Source of the DNA: DATLED01 sp963750255 | Lineage (GTDB): Bacteria; Actinomycetota; Acidimicrobiia; Acidimicrobiales; CADCTF01 | Length of the DNA stretch: 64,000 nt | NCBI GenBank assembly: GCA_963750255.1 | Contig: CAVVPZ010000006.1 | Coordinates: 682,001 to 746,000, forward strand | Direction of reading: 5' to 3' | Shown here: piece by piece, positions 9,345 to 18,831 of the stretch | Layout: each line of letters starts with the position of its first letter | Position numbering within the stretch: position 1 is the first letter of the stretch | Made by a program: the position numbers and the translations under genes | The notes under the pieces: generated by a model | The model's input: only the letters and a program-made list of their open reading frames with translations | The model's database searches: none | Told to the model about the DNA's origin: nothing

Positions 9345-11294
9345 ATGCGACGGAGCGTGGTTGTTGGTCTGCTGGTGGCGGTGCTGGTCGCGCTGGGAGT
9401 GGTGAACGTGTCGCCGGCGGCGGCGGCGGCGACCACGGTCGGCCAGCGGTCGGGCTTTGCCCCCACCTCCCGCCTCCTGCTGTGGGGCACCGACGCCGAG
9501 TTGGCCCGTGACCTCGACCTCATGGCGTCGACGGGCGCTCGTTGGCTCCGATTCGACTTCGACTGGGCCTCGGCCGAGACCTCGCCCGGGCGGTACAACT
9601 GGACCTTCATCGACCGGGTTGTGAACCAGGCGCAACGACGGGGCCTGCAGGTGTTGGCCACGCCGGCCTACACCCCGGCCTGGGCCCGCCCGGCGGGGAC
9701 CACCGACAAGACGCCGCCGACCGATCCGGCCACGTTCGCCCGCTTCGTGGGGGCCGCCGCCGCCCGCTACGCCCCCCTCGGTGTCCACCACTGGGAGGTC
9801 TGGAACGAGCCCAACATCATTCACTTCTGGGAGCCGACCCCCAACCCCGAGGCCTACGCCCGCCTCCTCGTGGCCGCATCGGTCGCCATCCGAAGCGCCG
9901 ACCCGGCGGCCGTGATCGTCTCGGCCGGCCTCGCCCCGGCGGGCGACAGCAGCGACGGCCGTTACATCTCGCCCCGCACGTTCCTCGGACGGGTCTACGA
10001 CGCCGGCGCCGGACCGGCCTTCGACGCCGTCGGTATGCACCCCTACGCCTTCCCGTACGGCGTTGACGCCGTGGGCGACTGGAACCAGTTCCAGTCGATG
10101 CCCAAGACGTACGCGCTGATGGCTTCTCGGGGCGACAGCGCCAAGAAGATCTGGGCCACCGAGTTCGGCGCCCCCACCGGCGCCAACAGCCAGGCCGTCA
10201 GCGAGGCCGGCCAGGCGCAGATGATCTCGAGCGGATGGGCCAAGTGGACGTCGTGGTCCTTCTCGGGGCCGATCTTCTGGTACGCCGCCCGCGACGTCGG
10301 CACCGATCCTCAGAACGTCGAGGACAACTTCGGCCTCGTCCGCAAGGACTTCGGGGCCAAGACCTCCCTGGGCGAGTTCACCCGGGTGATGGCCCAGCCC
10401 GACGTCAACGGCTCCGCCGCCGTCTCGTCTCCCGCCCCGACGCCGGCGACGACTCCAGCTGCGACCCCGGGCAGCGCCGGGACCCCAGGAGGCAGCCAAG
10501 TCGCCATCCTCTCGTCGGCTCCAGGGGCGCCGGCACCGTCGGCCGCATCGGGACGTCGCGGCTATTGGATGGTGACGACCGCCGGCGACGTGCTCGCCTT
10601 CGGCGACGCCGCCCACTACGGCCAGGCCCGGATCTCACGCGGAGCGGTTGCCGTTGACATCGAGTCCAGCCCGGGAGGGACCGGCTACTGGGTCGTCGAC
10701 GACCGGGGAGCGGTGGCCGCATTCGGGTCGGCCCGTCACTTCGGGGACCGCCCGGCCCTCGGATCGGGCGAGCGAGTCACGTCGATGTCGGCCACGCACG
10801 GCTCGGGGTACTGGCTCTTCACCTCGTGGGGCCGGGTCCTGCCGTACGGCGATGCGCCCTTCTTCGGCGACCTCGCCGGCACCCGCCTCAACGCCCCGGT
10901 GCTCGACTCGGCGACGACACCGACCGACGGCGGCTACTACCTGGTGGGCGCAGACGGAGGCATCTTCACCTTCGGCGACGCCGTCTTCGCTGGCTCGACC
11001 GGCAATCTCCGCCTCAACGCCCCGGTGCAGTCCCTGGTGCCCGATTCCGACGGACGGGGCTACTGGCTGGTCGCCTCTGACGGCGGCATCTTCGCCTTCG
11101 ATGCGCCGTTCTACGGCTCCATGGGCGGGACGCGACTCAACCGCCCGGTTTCGGGCATGGTCGGCGACGCCGCTGGCTACCTGATGGTGGGCGAGGACGG
11201 CGGGATCTTCACCTTCGCCGGTGCTCGCTTCCAAGGCTCGGCGGGCGCCAATCCGCCGGCGGCTCCGGTGACCTCGGTCGCCGTGCTCGGCTGA
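9345..11294 (+). CDS. Secreted glycoside hydrolase-like protein with C-terminal GYW/FGDA repeats
   Basis: The 649-residue protein opens with a signal peptide (MRRS, a hydrophobic stretch, cleavage near AAAAA at residues 26-31). Residues 40-350 resemble a (beta/alpha)8 glycosidase of the GH5/GH39 kind: WLRFDFDWASAE, then HHWEVWNEPNIIHFWEP with the expected acid/base Asn-Glu near residue 150, and IWATEFGAP with a likely nucleophile Glu near 270. A Pro/Ala/Thr-rich linker near 360-400 leads to six repeats of about 45 residues, such as GYYLVGADGGIFTFGDAVF and GYWLVASDGGIFAF, which probably form a beta-propeller. It lies just after the polymerase-like gene, so it may trim or remodel the exported glycan. 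That role is inferred. Confidence 0.8.
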   Translation: MRRSVVVGLLVAVLVALGVVNVSPAAAAATTVGQRSGFAPTSRLLLWGTDAELARDLDLMASTGARWLRFDFDWASAETSPGRYNWTFIDRVVNQAQRRGLQVLATPAYTPAWARPAGTTDKTPPTDPATFARFVGAAAARYAPLGVHHWEVWNEPNIIHFWEPTPNPEAYARLLVAASVAIRSADPAAVIVSAGLAPAGDSSDGRYISPRTFLGRVYDAGAGPAFDAVGMHPYAFPYGVDAVGDWNQFQSMPKTYALMASRGDSAKKIWATEFGAPTGANSQAVSEAGQAQMISSGWAKWTSWSFSGPIFWYAARDVGTDPQNVEDNFGLVRKDFGAKTSLGEFTRVMAQPDVNGSAAVSSPAPTPATTPAATPGSAGTPGGSQVAILSSAPGAPAPSAASGRRGYWMVTTAGDVLAFGDAAHYGQARISRGAVAVDIESSPGGTGYWVVDDRGAVAAFGSARHFGDRPALGSGERVTSMSATHGSGYWLFTSWGRVLPYGDAPFFGDLAGTRLNAPVLDSATTPTDGGYYLVGADGGIFTFGDAVFAGSTGNLRLNAPVQSLVPDSDGRGYWLVASDGGIFAFDAPFYGSMGGTRLNRPVSGMVGDAAGYLMVGEDGGIFTFAGARFQGSAGANPPAAPVTSVAVLG

Positions 11295-11321
11295 GCGACG
11301 GCGACCGGAGACCGGTTCGAA

Positions 11322-11612
11322 CTAGGCCGGGACGGGAGCGGTGCGGCGGGTCCGGCGGACGAGGACCGTGCCGCCGACGATCAACAGGGCGCCGATGCCG
11401 GCCAGCTGGGCCGAATCGCTGCCGCTGAAGGCCAGTGCGCCCGGGTCGTCGACCCGGCTGATGACCTTGCCCTGGACCTGGTCGCCGCGGTTGTCGGCCA
11501 CTGCCTCGACCCCGCCGTTGGGCTGGTTGCCGGGATAGCTCTGGGCGGAGGCGGCGGCGGCGGGTGCCAAAAGCACCGCAGTCATGAGTGCCACTCGGCT
11601 GATACGTCGCAT
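11322..11612 (-). CDS. Small secreted protein with LAFSG sorting-like C-terminus
   Basis: The 96-residue protein starts at ATG 11612 with AAAGGA about 10 bp upstream. It has a signal peptide ending near ASAQS (residues 21-25), a short Asn/Gly/Asp-rich mature region, and a C-terminal tripartite signal: L60-AFSG, a hydrophobic segment around residues 70-85 and the positive tail RRTRR. This resembles the LA-x-TG-type signals handled by class E sortases, with Ser in place of Thr. A class E sortase gene is present at 60145-61086. The frame extends upstream to 11651, but the RBS supports 11612. Its function is unknown; cell-wall attachment is an inference. Confidence 0.7.
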   Translation of the reverse strand: MRRISRVALMTAVLLAPAAAASAQSYPGNQPNGGVEAVADNRGDQVQGKVISRVDDPGALAFSGSDSAQLAGIGALLIVGGTVLVRRTRRTAPVPA

Positions 11613-11643
11613 GGGGGAGTCCTTTGCTCGTGCTCCGGCCATA

Positions 11644-13429
11644 TTAGCCACGCGGAGTGGTCAAAGGGAAGTCAGAGGCGCGAGAAATATCCAGCGCGAC
11701 CCGATGGTCGGCTGGCCAGGACGTGGATCCGGTGTGGAAGACGCCGCTGGGAACCCGGGCGTCGGGCTCCAAGAGGAGCCGGGTCCGGTCAGCGGGAAGG
11801 CGGAAGGTGACAGAGAAGTGGGCTTGTCCTCCACGGACGAGATCGAGTTCGAGGGCGACGGCCTGTGTCGGGCCGTCGGCACCGCGCACCACTGCGGGAG
11901 CAGTACCGGTGTCGATATCGGCAGCTTGTCCCGGAACATTGAGCGTGATCAGCCCGACATAGGTTCCAGGGGCGACGTCGCGGTCGGGATGCGGGCCGGC
12001 GATGTACTCGGGCTCGCCCTCCGGCGTGGTGTTGGTGAGATCGAGGTCGAGGTGCACGAGCCGTCGACCATCGGGCTCGACCTTCCAGCCGATCGACGTC
12101 GAGAGATGGAGGTAGGGATCGAGCTTGTTGCCGCCCCGGTTGGCGACGCCGACGGCCAAAGAGTCGCCTTGGAGCTTGCCGCTCACGCCGGCGGCGTCCC
12201 ACCCGGCCTCCTCGACGGGGTCGGCCGACCATGCGAGGAGGTGCCGGCCTCCGGCGGCGCGACCGAGGCTGTCGGCGAGCGTGGGGAGGTCGACGTCGCC
12301 ACGTTCGATCCGATCCACGATCGAGCGGGCGATCGATCCGAGTTCCTCCCGGCGCCCAGATTGCTGGTCGCGGGAGCGCTCGTCGAAGGTCAGACCCTCG
12401 TACTGGTCGTGGAGCAGGCGCTGCTCGACATCGCCGGCGCCGATCGTCCCGCTCGGCGTGTCGACGGGGCCAGCCGCTTCGAGCAGCGCCTTCAACGCGA
12501 CGACGTCGACGACCAGGACGCCGTCGACGGATTCCCCCGAGTGTTGGGCCCAGATGCGGGCGGCGACGGGCGCCGAGGCCTCGAAGCGGGGTGACAGCGC
12601 CAGGCTGCGGGCATCGATGTTGGGCAGCGTCCAGCCCCACAGCTCGGCGAGATCCCCATCAATGGGCACACCGGGGGGGTCGAGCACGAGTTCGCCGGCC
12701 GGTTGCATCTCGCCGAGTTCGAGCTCGCCGCCAGCCGTGTGGAGCGAGCCGAGCGAGAGGAACATCCCAGACGCCGATCGCATCTCGGCATTGTTGGCCG
12801 CCACCAACAGGTAGTGACGGTCCTCACTGAGCAGTCGGTGGGCGGCCGTTGTGACGGCGGCCGCCTGCGCCGCGTCATGGCGGGCAGAGGCGAGTTGGCC
12901 GCCGAGTTGCACGCGGGCCTGTCGGAGCGGACCGACGAGGCGCCGCTCAGGTCCGAGTGAGATGCCGTCGAGACGGCTGGAGGCGGCCGTGGTTGCACGC
13001 TCCAGCGCCGCGAGCGCCTCGATCCGTGCGGCGCCGGTGTCGCGCGGGCTGGTCGAGGGCCCGGGAGAGGTCGCGCAAGGCGTAGCGGGCGGCCTCGGAC
13101 GTCGCGCCGGCGGCGGCGGCGAGGTCGACGGTGCCCCGGCGCTGCGATGCGAGCACGGGCACGATGTCGAAGGGGCGGAGCACGGGAGCGGCCAGCAGCC
13201 GGCGGGCCCGGGAAAAGTGGAACTGCGCCGATGCCAACTCGCCGTCGAGCGCCGGGTCGGCGAAGGTGCGCACGCTGAGCCCGGCTTTTGCGCCCGCCGC
13301 CGCCCGTCGGCCGAGCGTCAGATCAACGGTGGCGACCCCCACGAGCACCGCCGTCGAGACCAGCCAGAGGGCGGCGGCATAGCGCGCGACCCGCGCCACG
13401 CCGCTGCGTGTCGCCAGTAGGGATCGCAC
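11644..13429 (-). CDS. DUF4012 domain-containing protein, one frameshift
   Basis: The N-terminal piece (13429 down to about 13041) has an N-terminal membrane segment (RYAAALWLVSTAVLVGVATV) and RPFDIVPVLASQRRGT. The remainder, down to 11644, contains HYLLVAANNAEMRSASGMFL, GVLVVDVVALKALLEAAGPV and a C-terminal beta-rich domain. Both match the actinobacterial DUF4012 family, commonly found beside exopolysaccharide genes. One extra C near 13041 separates the two frames. Deleting it joins ALDQPA to DTGAARIEALAALERA and gives 594 residues. Function is not established for the family. The protein is predicted to be anchored in the membrane and face outward. Its 3' end runs to within 32 bp of the LAFSG protein start, so they may be co-transcribed. 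Confidence 0.78.
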
Positions 13430-13583
13430 ATGGGACAGTATGGGGGATCAAGTGCGACCTGCGGGCGGCCGATACTTCACGTACGGCGGTTGCCTAGTGA
13501 CATTGCGTTGTGCAACCTCTACCCTGATGTGCAGGTCGGGACTCTCCCGGGCTGCCAGATCGAGCCGCCGAAGTGGGAGCGAC

Positions 13584-13622
13584 ATGAGCCAGCATCGCCA
13601 ACATGACGAGGGTCAGCAGTGA
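13584..13622 (+). CDS. Possible 12-residue leader peptide before the sugar transferase
   Basis: An ATG at 13584 has GGGAG 7-11 bp upstream and opens a 12-codon reading frame (MSQHRQHDEGQQ). Its TGA overlaps the GTG start of the next gene (GTGA at 13619). The good ribosome binding site belongs to this mini-frame rather than to the transferase, so translation of the transferase could depend on termination here. Chance occurrence is possible, since short open frames are frequent and nothing else supports the peptide. Confidence 0.3.
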   Translation: MSQHRQHDEGQQ

Positions 13623-15127
13623 CGCTCGTCGGCGACGCGCTTCGCCTCGGCACCGGCGAACGGACCGGCGGCCGCGTGCGGGCCGCCTTCGGTGCCCGCG
13701 CCCCCGGCAGCAGCCTTCGCCGCACGCTCGTCCTCATCGACCTCGGTGCGGCTGTCGTGGCCTGGACGCTCGCGCTTCGACCGTCCGTCGGTCTCGCGCC
13801 GGCCTCGGTCGAGTGGCTGACCGTCGTGGCACTGGTCGCCGTGAGCATCGCCGCCATCAGCCGTCAACGACTCCATCTGGCCCGCGTGTGTGCGATCCGC
13901 GCCGACGAGATGCGGCTCATCGCTCGGGCGTCGTTCTTCGCCGGCGCCGGCGCGCTTCTCTTGCCTCGGATTCTCCCCATCGAGATGCCCGCCGGCAACG
14001 CCGCCGTCGGCATCGTGGCCCTGATCGTTCTCCTCAATGGCGGACGAGCGGCGTTCCGGGCCTGGCTGCAGGCCGGCCGGCGCAAGGGTCGTTACCTTCG
14101 CCCCGTGATCATCGTCGGCGGCAATGACGAGGCGTTCGACCTCTTCAAGCTCGTTGGCGACCATCCCGAGACTGGGTTCACCGTCGTCGGTGTCGCCGGG
14201 GAAGCGCTCGACTTCCCCCCTTCCATTCATCGCCTCTCGCTCGGCCCCGGCCTGGCCGCCCGCGTCCGTTCGCTCGGCGCCACCGGCGTGATCATCGCCT
14301 CGAGCGCGCTCCACCACGTGCAGCTCAACCGCTTGGTCCGTGAGTGCCTCGATGCCGAGGTCCACGTCCATTTGTCGAGCGGTCTCCGCGGCGTCGACCA
14401 CCGCCGCCTTCGCTCCCAGCCCGTCGCCTATGAGCCGCTGCTCTACGTCGAAGCCGCCTCACTGGCGCCGTGGCAGCTGCGGGTCAAGCGGGCCCTCGAC
14501 CTCGCCGTGGCCCTCGTCGTGGCCGTCATCGCCGCCCCCGTGCTCGCGGCCGCTGCCATCGCCATCAAGCTCGACGACCCCGGTCCGGTCTTTTATCGCC
14601 AGACCCGGCCTGGTCGGGGCGAGAAGCCCTTCACCATCCTCAAGCTCCGCACCATGACGGTCGGCGCCGATCGTCTCGAGCCCGACCGGATCGACGCCAA
14701 GATGGGGCCTCGGTCCAAGCAGGACGACGACCCCCGCCGCACCCGCGTCGGGCGCATCCTCGAGCGGATGAGCATCGACGAGTTGCCCCAGCTGTGGAAC
14801 GTTTTGCGGGGTGAGATGAGCATCGTCGGCCCTCGACCCGCACTCTCACATGAGGCCGAGAAGTTCGACAGCGAGCACAAACTGGCCCGGTACTCGGTGC
14901 CGCCCGGGCTCACCGGCCTGTGGCAGGTCGAGGCTCGCGACAACCCGTCCTTCTCGGCCTACCGACGTTACGACCTGTTCTACATCGAGAACTGGTCGGT
15001 CGGTCTCGACGTCGCCATCATGGTGGCGACGGCGCAGCAGGTTGCGCTCCGTGCGCTCCGGGCCTTCACCCGCAGTTCGAACCCGGCTCCAGTGCGCGCC
15101 ATGGTCGACCTCGCCGGCATCGAATAG
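13619..15127 (+). CDS. Polyprenyl glycosylphosphotransferase (initiating sugar transferase)
   Basis: The 502-residue membrane enzyme would transfer a sugar-1-phosphate to undecaprenyl phosphate, the first step of exopolysaccharide repeat synthesis. It has four N-terminal transmembrane segments, a central CoA-binding-like domain (PVIIVGGNDEAFDLFKLVG), and the conserved C-terminal catalytic domain. The last begins at KRALDLAVALVVAV near residue 290 and includes PVFYRQTRPG, FTILKLRTM, MSIDELPQLWNVLRGEMSIV, GPRPA and GLTGLWQVEAR. This is the PF02397 architecture of WbaP/CpsE-type enzymes. The GTG start overlaps a 12-codon leader frame. It completes the set needed for a Wzy-type pathway together with the kinase, polymerase-like protein and transferases. 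Confidence 0.92.
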   Translation: MTLVGDALRLGTGERTGGRVRAAFGARAPGSSLRRTLVLIDLGAAVVAWTLALRPSVGLAPASVEWLTVVALVAVSIAAISRQRLHLARVCAIRADEMRLIARASFFAGAGALLLPRILPIEMPAGNAAVGIVALIVLLNGGRAAFRAWLQAGRRKGRYLRPVIIVGGNDEAFDLFKLVGDHPETGFTVVGVAGEALDFPPSIHRLSLGPGLAARVRSLGATGVIIASSALHHVQLNRLVRECLDAEVHVHLSSGLRGVDHRRLRSQPVAYEPLLYVEAASLAPWQLRVKRALDLAVALVVAVIAAPVLAAAAIAIKLDDPGPVFYRQTRPGRGEKPFTILKLRTMTVGADRLEPDRIDAKMGPRSKQDDDPRRTRVGRILERMSIDELPQLWNVLRGEMSIVGPRPALSHEAEKFDSEHKLARYSVPPGLTGLWQVEARDNPSFSAYRRYDLFYIENWSVGLDVAIMVATAQQVALRALRAFTRSSNPAPVRAMVDLAGIE

Positions 15128-15173
15128 GCACCTCGATTTGGCACGTCGGCGGTCGCCCGCCGACGCTGTGCGT

Positions 15174-16418
15174 GTGCCCAGCCGTTCCCGTCGTCGACCG
15201 GCGCGCGCTCCTCTGCCCGATGGGTTCGGCACGATCTGGCTGACGGTGGCGCTCGACCTCGTGGGCTTCGGGATCGTCCTGCCCATCCTCCCGCTGTACG
15301 CCGAGCGGTTCGACGCCGGGCCGGGCACCATCGGGCTGCTCGTGGCCTCGTTCTCGATGGCCCAATTCGTGTTCGCCCCGATCTGGGGCCGGGTGTCGGA
15401 TCGGATCGGACGCAAGCCGGTGCTGGTGTTGTCGTTGGTCGGCACCGCCGTCGGGAGCCTCGTCACGGGGCTGGCCGGCGCGCTATGGATCCTGTTCGCC
15501 GCCCGGATCCTTGACGGCATCTCGGGGGCAAGCGTGTCGGTGGCGCAGGCGTCGGTGACGGACCTGGCCCCGCCGGCCGAGCGGCCCCGACTTCTCGGCT
15601 TGCTCGGCGCTGCCTTCGGCGTCGGCTTTGTTGCCGGACCGGCCATCGGCGCGTTGGCCGCCCTCGGCGGGCCGCACGTTCCTTTTCTCGTGGCCGCCGG
15701 ACTCGCCGGGGCCAATGCCGTCGTCGCTGCCTTCCGGCTGCCGGAGACACGGCCTCGACGCACGAATGCGTCGAGCCCCGGCCCGCAGTCGGTCGCGTCG
15801 GGCCGAGCCGCGGCGCGACAACTCTCCGATCTCCTGGTCGTTGCGTTCGCGAGCCTGGTGGCCTTCAGCGCCTTCGAAGCAACCTTCGCCCTCTTCGGCG
15901 AGCGGCGCCTCGGCCTGCGACTGGCGTCGACCGGCGTCGTCTTCACCGTCATCGGCGTGCTCATCGCCCTGGTCAACGGCGGGCTCGTGGCACCCGCCGT
16001 GCGACGTCTCGGCGAGACAGGCACCCTGCGGGTCGGGCTCGCGCTGACCGCGCTCGGCTTGGCCGTGCTGTCCGCCGTGCACTCCTGGATCGTGCTGGCG
16101 CCGGCCCTGGTGTTGCTCACCGTCGGCCAGGGCCTGGTGACGCCCACCCTCGCGGCCACGGTTGCCGGTCGGGTCGACCCCGAGCGGCGAGGCGCCGCGC
16201 TCGGAGCCCAGCAGTCGGCCGGCGGTCTCGCCCGGGTCGTGGGCCCGGTGGCGGGTGGATTCGCCTTCGAGCACCTCGGCGTCGGAGCCCCGTCGCTTGG
16301 CGGCGTCGCACTGTTGGTCGTCGCCGTCGCGCTGGTCAGTCGCGTCCGAGAGCCGTCCGCTGGTCGAGCCACGCCTTCGCCGTCGTCACCGGCAGTTCCC
16401 ACGTCGTCTCGGCGATGA
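15174..16418 (+). CDS. MFS transporter
   Basis: The protein is about 414 residues with twelve predicted transmembrane segments. Motif A is clear: GRVSDRIGRKPVLVLSLVG after the second segment. The family moves small solutes or drugs by proton antiport. The TetA-like features (LDLVGFGIVLPILPLYA at the start, PPAERPRLLG mid-protein) suggest a drug or metabolite exporter. I chose GTG 15174; GTG 15168 is equally possible, and the frame stays open further upstream into the preceding transferase gene in another frame. The 3' end overlaps the convergent GNAT gene by 83 bp. Confidence 0.82.
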   Translation: MPSRSRRRPARAPLPDGFGTIWLTVALDLVGFGIVLPILPLYAERFDAGPGTIGLLVASFSMAQFVFAPIWGRVSDRIGRKPVLVLSLVGTAVGSLVTGLAGALWILFAARILDGISGASVSVAQASVTDLAPPAERPRLLGLLGAAFGVGFVAGPAIGALAALGGPHVPFLVAAGLAGANAVVAAFRLPETRPRRTNASSPGPQSVASGRAAARQLSDLLVVAFASLVAFSAFEATFALFGERRLGLRLASTGVVFTVIGVLIALVNGGLVAPAVRRLGETGTLRVGLALTALGLAVLSAVHSWIVLAPALVLLTVGQGLVTPTLAATVAGRVDPERRGAALGAQQSAGGLARVVGPVAGGFAFEHLGVGAPSLGGVALLVVAVALVSRVREPSAGRATPSPSSPAVPTSSRR

Positions 16419-17400
16419 GGGCCCGGTAGCCCATCGCCTTGTTGATGCCGAGCATGGCGTCGTTGGAGTCGGCGTTGCCGGTCCGGATGCTCTCGACCTC
16501 TGGGCGCTCGTCGAGGATGCGTAGGGTCATTGCCGCCTTGAGCCACTTGCCCAGCGCATGGCCCCGATGCTCGGGCCGCACGCCGGTAGCGCCCACCCAC
16601 ACGTACGGCGGCTGGGTCGGGTTCCAGGTGACGTCGTGGAAACCGGCCCACGCCCCGGTCGCGCGGTGCCGAGCCGCCAGCACCCAGTGTTCGCTGCCGG
16701 TTGCCTCGTAGATCTTCTCCTCGTCTCGCACCTCCTCTGGCGTCAGGGTGAAGTCGTTGATCTCGAGGTCGTCGAGAGGGGCGGTGTTCATCACCAGCAC
16801 GATGTCGATCCACTCGGCGAGGTATTCGTCGGGCACGGGTCCGTCCCATCCGATGAGTTCGTAGTCGGCCGAGCGGTCGGCCGCCTCGACGACCCAACGC
16901 TCGAGCATCGGGCGGTCGACGTCGCTGATCGGCAAGTGGTTGAGATGCCACTCCTGTTTTGCGACGGCGCCGGCGGCGGATGCAAAGTGCCGCCCGCTTT
17001 CGATGGCGCCGAACGTCTGACCGATGAGGCGCGTCTTGCCCTCCCGCTCTGCCAGTCCGACGAGTTCGCCGAGGAGCAGCGAGGCGAGCCCCTTGCGGCG
17101 CCACTCCGGCAACACGTTGATCCCGGCCATGAGGACGTCGGGGTTGTCGTCGTCGGGGTCGATCGATGTCGAGGCGTTGCCGACGAGCGCGCCCTCAGGG
17201 TCGCGGGCCCGGAACGAGAGACGGCGGATGTGTTCAGGAGAGGCTCGGTTGGCGGCGATCGCTTGCTCGACCGAGGTCGGGGGATCGTCGGGCAAGAGTT
17301 CCTGACGGAGCCGATCGAGGTAGGCCACGCGTTCGGCGATCTCGTCGTCGGTGTCGTGACGTTGGTCGTGGAACGTGATGGTGAAATCCGCCGCCTTCAT
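16336..17400 (-). CDS. Tandem-domain GNAT N-acetyltransferase
   Basis: The 354-residue protein contains two GNAT domains. The N-terminal one has INVLPEWRRKGLASLLLGEL near residues 94-113, with the R-x2-G-x-A acetyl-CoA loop. The C-terminal one has TGVRPEHRGHALGKWLKAAM near 273-292 and NADSNDAMLGINKAMGYRAL near 309. This arrangement and length resemble mycothiol synthase-like acetyltransferases, but the substrate cannot be assigned. The gene converges on the MFS gene with an 83-bp overlap, and its start lies 68 bp from a 16-bp inverted repeat that precedes the divergent acyl-CoA dehydrogenase. Confidence 0.85.
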   Translation of the reverse strand: MKAADFTITFHDQRHDTDDEIAERVAYLDRLRQELLPDDPPTSVEQAIAANRASPEHIRRLSFRARDPEGALVGNASTSIDPDDDNPDVLMAGINVLPEWRRKGLASLLLGELVGLAEREGKTRLIGQTFGAIESGRHFASAAGAVAKQEWHLNHLPISDVDRPMLERWVVEAADRSADYELIGWDGPVPDEYLAEWIDIVLVMNTAPLDDLEINDFTLTPEEVRDEEKIYEATGSEHWVLAARHRATGAWAGFHDVTWNPTQPPYVWVGATGVRPEHRGHALGKWLKAAMTLRILDERPEVESIRTGNADSNDAMLGINKAMGYRALIAETTWELPVTTAKAWLDQRTALGRD

Positions 17401-17468
17401 GGTCGCTGACGGTACGGCGGGACGTCTGTCGGCGACAACGAGATTTCTGGCACACTGCCGCGTCCTTT

Positions 17469-17484
17469 GTTACCGTCGGGTAAC
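17469..17484. promoter_or_regulatory. Inverted repeat, probable TetR-family operator of the acyl-CoA dehydrogenase
   Basis: The sequence GTTACCGTCGGGTAAC is a perfect inverted repeat with 6-bp arms around GTCG. It lies 22 bp before the acyl-CoA dehydrogenase start. Fourteen of 16 positions match the repeat directly upstream of the TetR gene at 46776 (read on the minus strand), suggesting both are bound by that regulator. Confidence 0.6.
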
Positions 17485-17506
17485 CCACGACCTCGGAGGT
17501 TCCCCC

Positions 17507-18724
17507 ATGGCCGATTTCTCGCTCGGACTGTCCGAGGACCAACTCCAGATTCAGAAATGGGTGCACGACTTCGCCGAGACCGTCGTCCGACCGGCCGGGG
17601 CCGAATGGGACGAGCGGGAAGAGACCCCGTGGCCGATCATTCAGGAGGCGGCCAAGATCGGCCTCTACGGCATGGACTTCATGGCCAACGCCATGATGGG
17701 CGACCCCACCGGCCTGACCCTGCCGGTGGCGATGGAGGAGCTGTTCTGGGGCGACGCCGGCATCGGCCTGTCGATCTTCGGTTCGGGCCTCGCCGCCGCC
17801 GGCATTTCCGGCCAGGGCACGATGGAACAGACCCTCGAATGGGTGCCCCAGTGCTACGGGACGGCTGACAAGATCCAACTCGGGGCCTACTGCGTGAGTG
17901 AACCGGACGCCGGCTCCGACGTCTCCTCGCTGCGTACCCGCGCCACCTACGACGAAGCGACCGACGAGTGGGTGCTCAACGGCACCAAGGCGTGGATCAC
18001 CAACGGCGGCATCGCCGATGTCCACGTCGTGGTGGCGACCGTCGACCCCGAACTCCGATCGCGGGGCCAGGCCTCGTTCATCGTGCCGCCCGGCACCAAG
18101 GGACTGTCACAGGGCCAGAAGTACAAGAAGCACGGGATCCGCGCCTCCCACACCGCCGAGGTCGTCCTCGACGACGTCCGCATCCCCGGCCGCATGCTCC
18201 TCGGTGGCAAGGAGAAGCTCGACGCAAAGTTGGCCAAGGCTCGCGACGCTGGTCACACCGGCGAGCGCCAGCCGGCCATGGCCACCTTCGAGGCCACCCG
18301 TCCGGCGGTCGCGGCCATGGCCGTGGGCATCGCTCGGGCTGCGTACGAGTACGCCCTCGACTACGCCAAAGAGCGCAAGGCGTTCGGCAAGGCCATCATC
18401 CAGAACCAGGCCATCGCCTTCATGCTGGCCGACATGGCCACCGAGATCGACGCGTCACGCCTGCTCATCTGGCGGGCCGCCTGGTTGGCCCGCAACGGCG
18501 GCTACACCAACGCCGAGGGCTCGATGTCGAAGCTCAAGTCAGCCCGCACCGCGGTCTGGGTCACCGAGCGCGCCATCCAGATCCTCGGCGGCTACGGCTA
18601 CACCCGCGAGTACCCGGTGGAGCGCTTCCACCGTGACGCCAAGATCATGGACATCTTCGAGGGGACCGAGCAGATCCAGCAGCTCGTGATCTCCCGGGCG
18701 ATCTCCGGCCTGCGCATCGAGTAG
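17507..18724 (+). CDS. Acyl-CoA dehydrogenase
   Basis: This 405-residue FAD enzyme catalyses alpha,beta-dehydrogenation of an acyl-CoA. Visible family features are YCVSEPDAGSDVSSLRTRA near residue 127, WITNGGIADV near 161, KERKAFGKAII near 288, QILGGYGYTREYPVERFHRD near 361 and the catalytic-loop motif IFEGTEQIQQ near 383 with the expected Glu. ATG 17507 follows GGAGG by 7 bp, a clear ribosome binding site. A GTTACC/GGTAAC inverted repeat lies in its promoter. The last 78 bp recur, with ten mismatches, at 21802-21879. Confidence 0.92.
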   Translation: MADFSLGLSEDQLQIQKWVHDFAETVVRPAGAEWDEREETPWPIIQEAAKIGLYGMDFMANAMMGDPTGLTLPVAMEELFWGDAGIGLSIFGSGLAAAGISGQGTMEQTLEWVPQCYGTADKIQLGAYCVSEPDAGSDVSSLRTRATYDEATDEWVLNGTKAWITNGGIADVHVVVATVDPELRSRGQASFIVPPGTKGLSQGQKYKKHGIRASHTAEVVLDDVRIPGRMLLGGKEKLDAKLAKARDAGHTGERQPAMATFEATRPAVAAMAVGIARAAYEYALDYAKERKAFGKAIIQNQAIAFMLADMATEIDASRLLIWRAAWLARNGGYTNAEGSMSKLKSARTAVWVTERAIQILGGYGYTREYPVERFHRDAKIMDIFEGTEQIQQLVISRAISGLRIE

Positions 18725-18730
18725 CTCTAC

Positions 18731-18750
18731 CTGGACGTTTCCTTGTCCAG
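18731..18750 (+). terminator. Weak hairpin after the acyl-CoA dehydrogenase
   Basis: CTGGAC and GTCCAG form a 6-bp stem around an 8-base loop just after the dehydrogenase stop. No T-run follows, so this is a weak terminator candidate. The rest of 18725-18831 shows no gene. Confidence 0.3.
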
Positions 18751-18831
18751 CGCACTGAAGCGCACCATGCGGACGGGGCGCCACCACGGCCGTCCGATGG
18801 CGCGGTTGCCAGCGCCACGGAGGGAGTCCCT

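Noticed and set aside
14846..17104. A 752-codon open frame antisense to the sugar transferase, MFS and GNAT genes
   Set aside because: It is antisense to well-supported genes, is rich in Arg/Pro/Thr/Ala as expected from a GC-biased shadow frame, and shows no domain.
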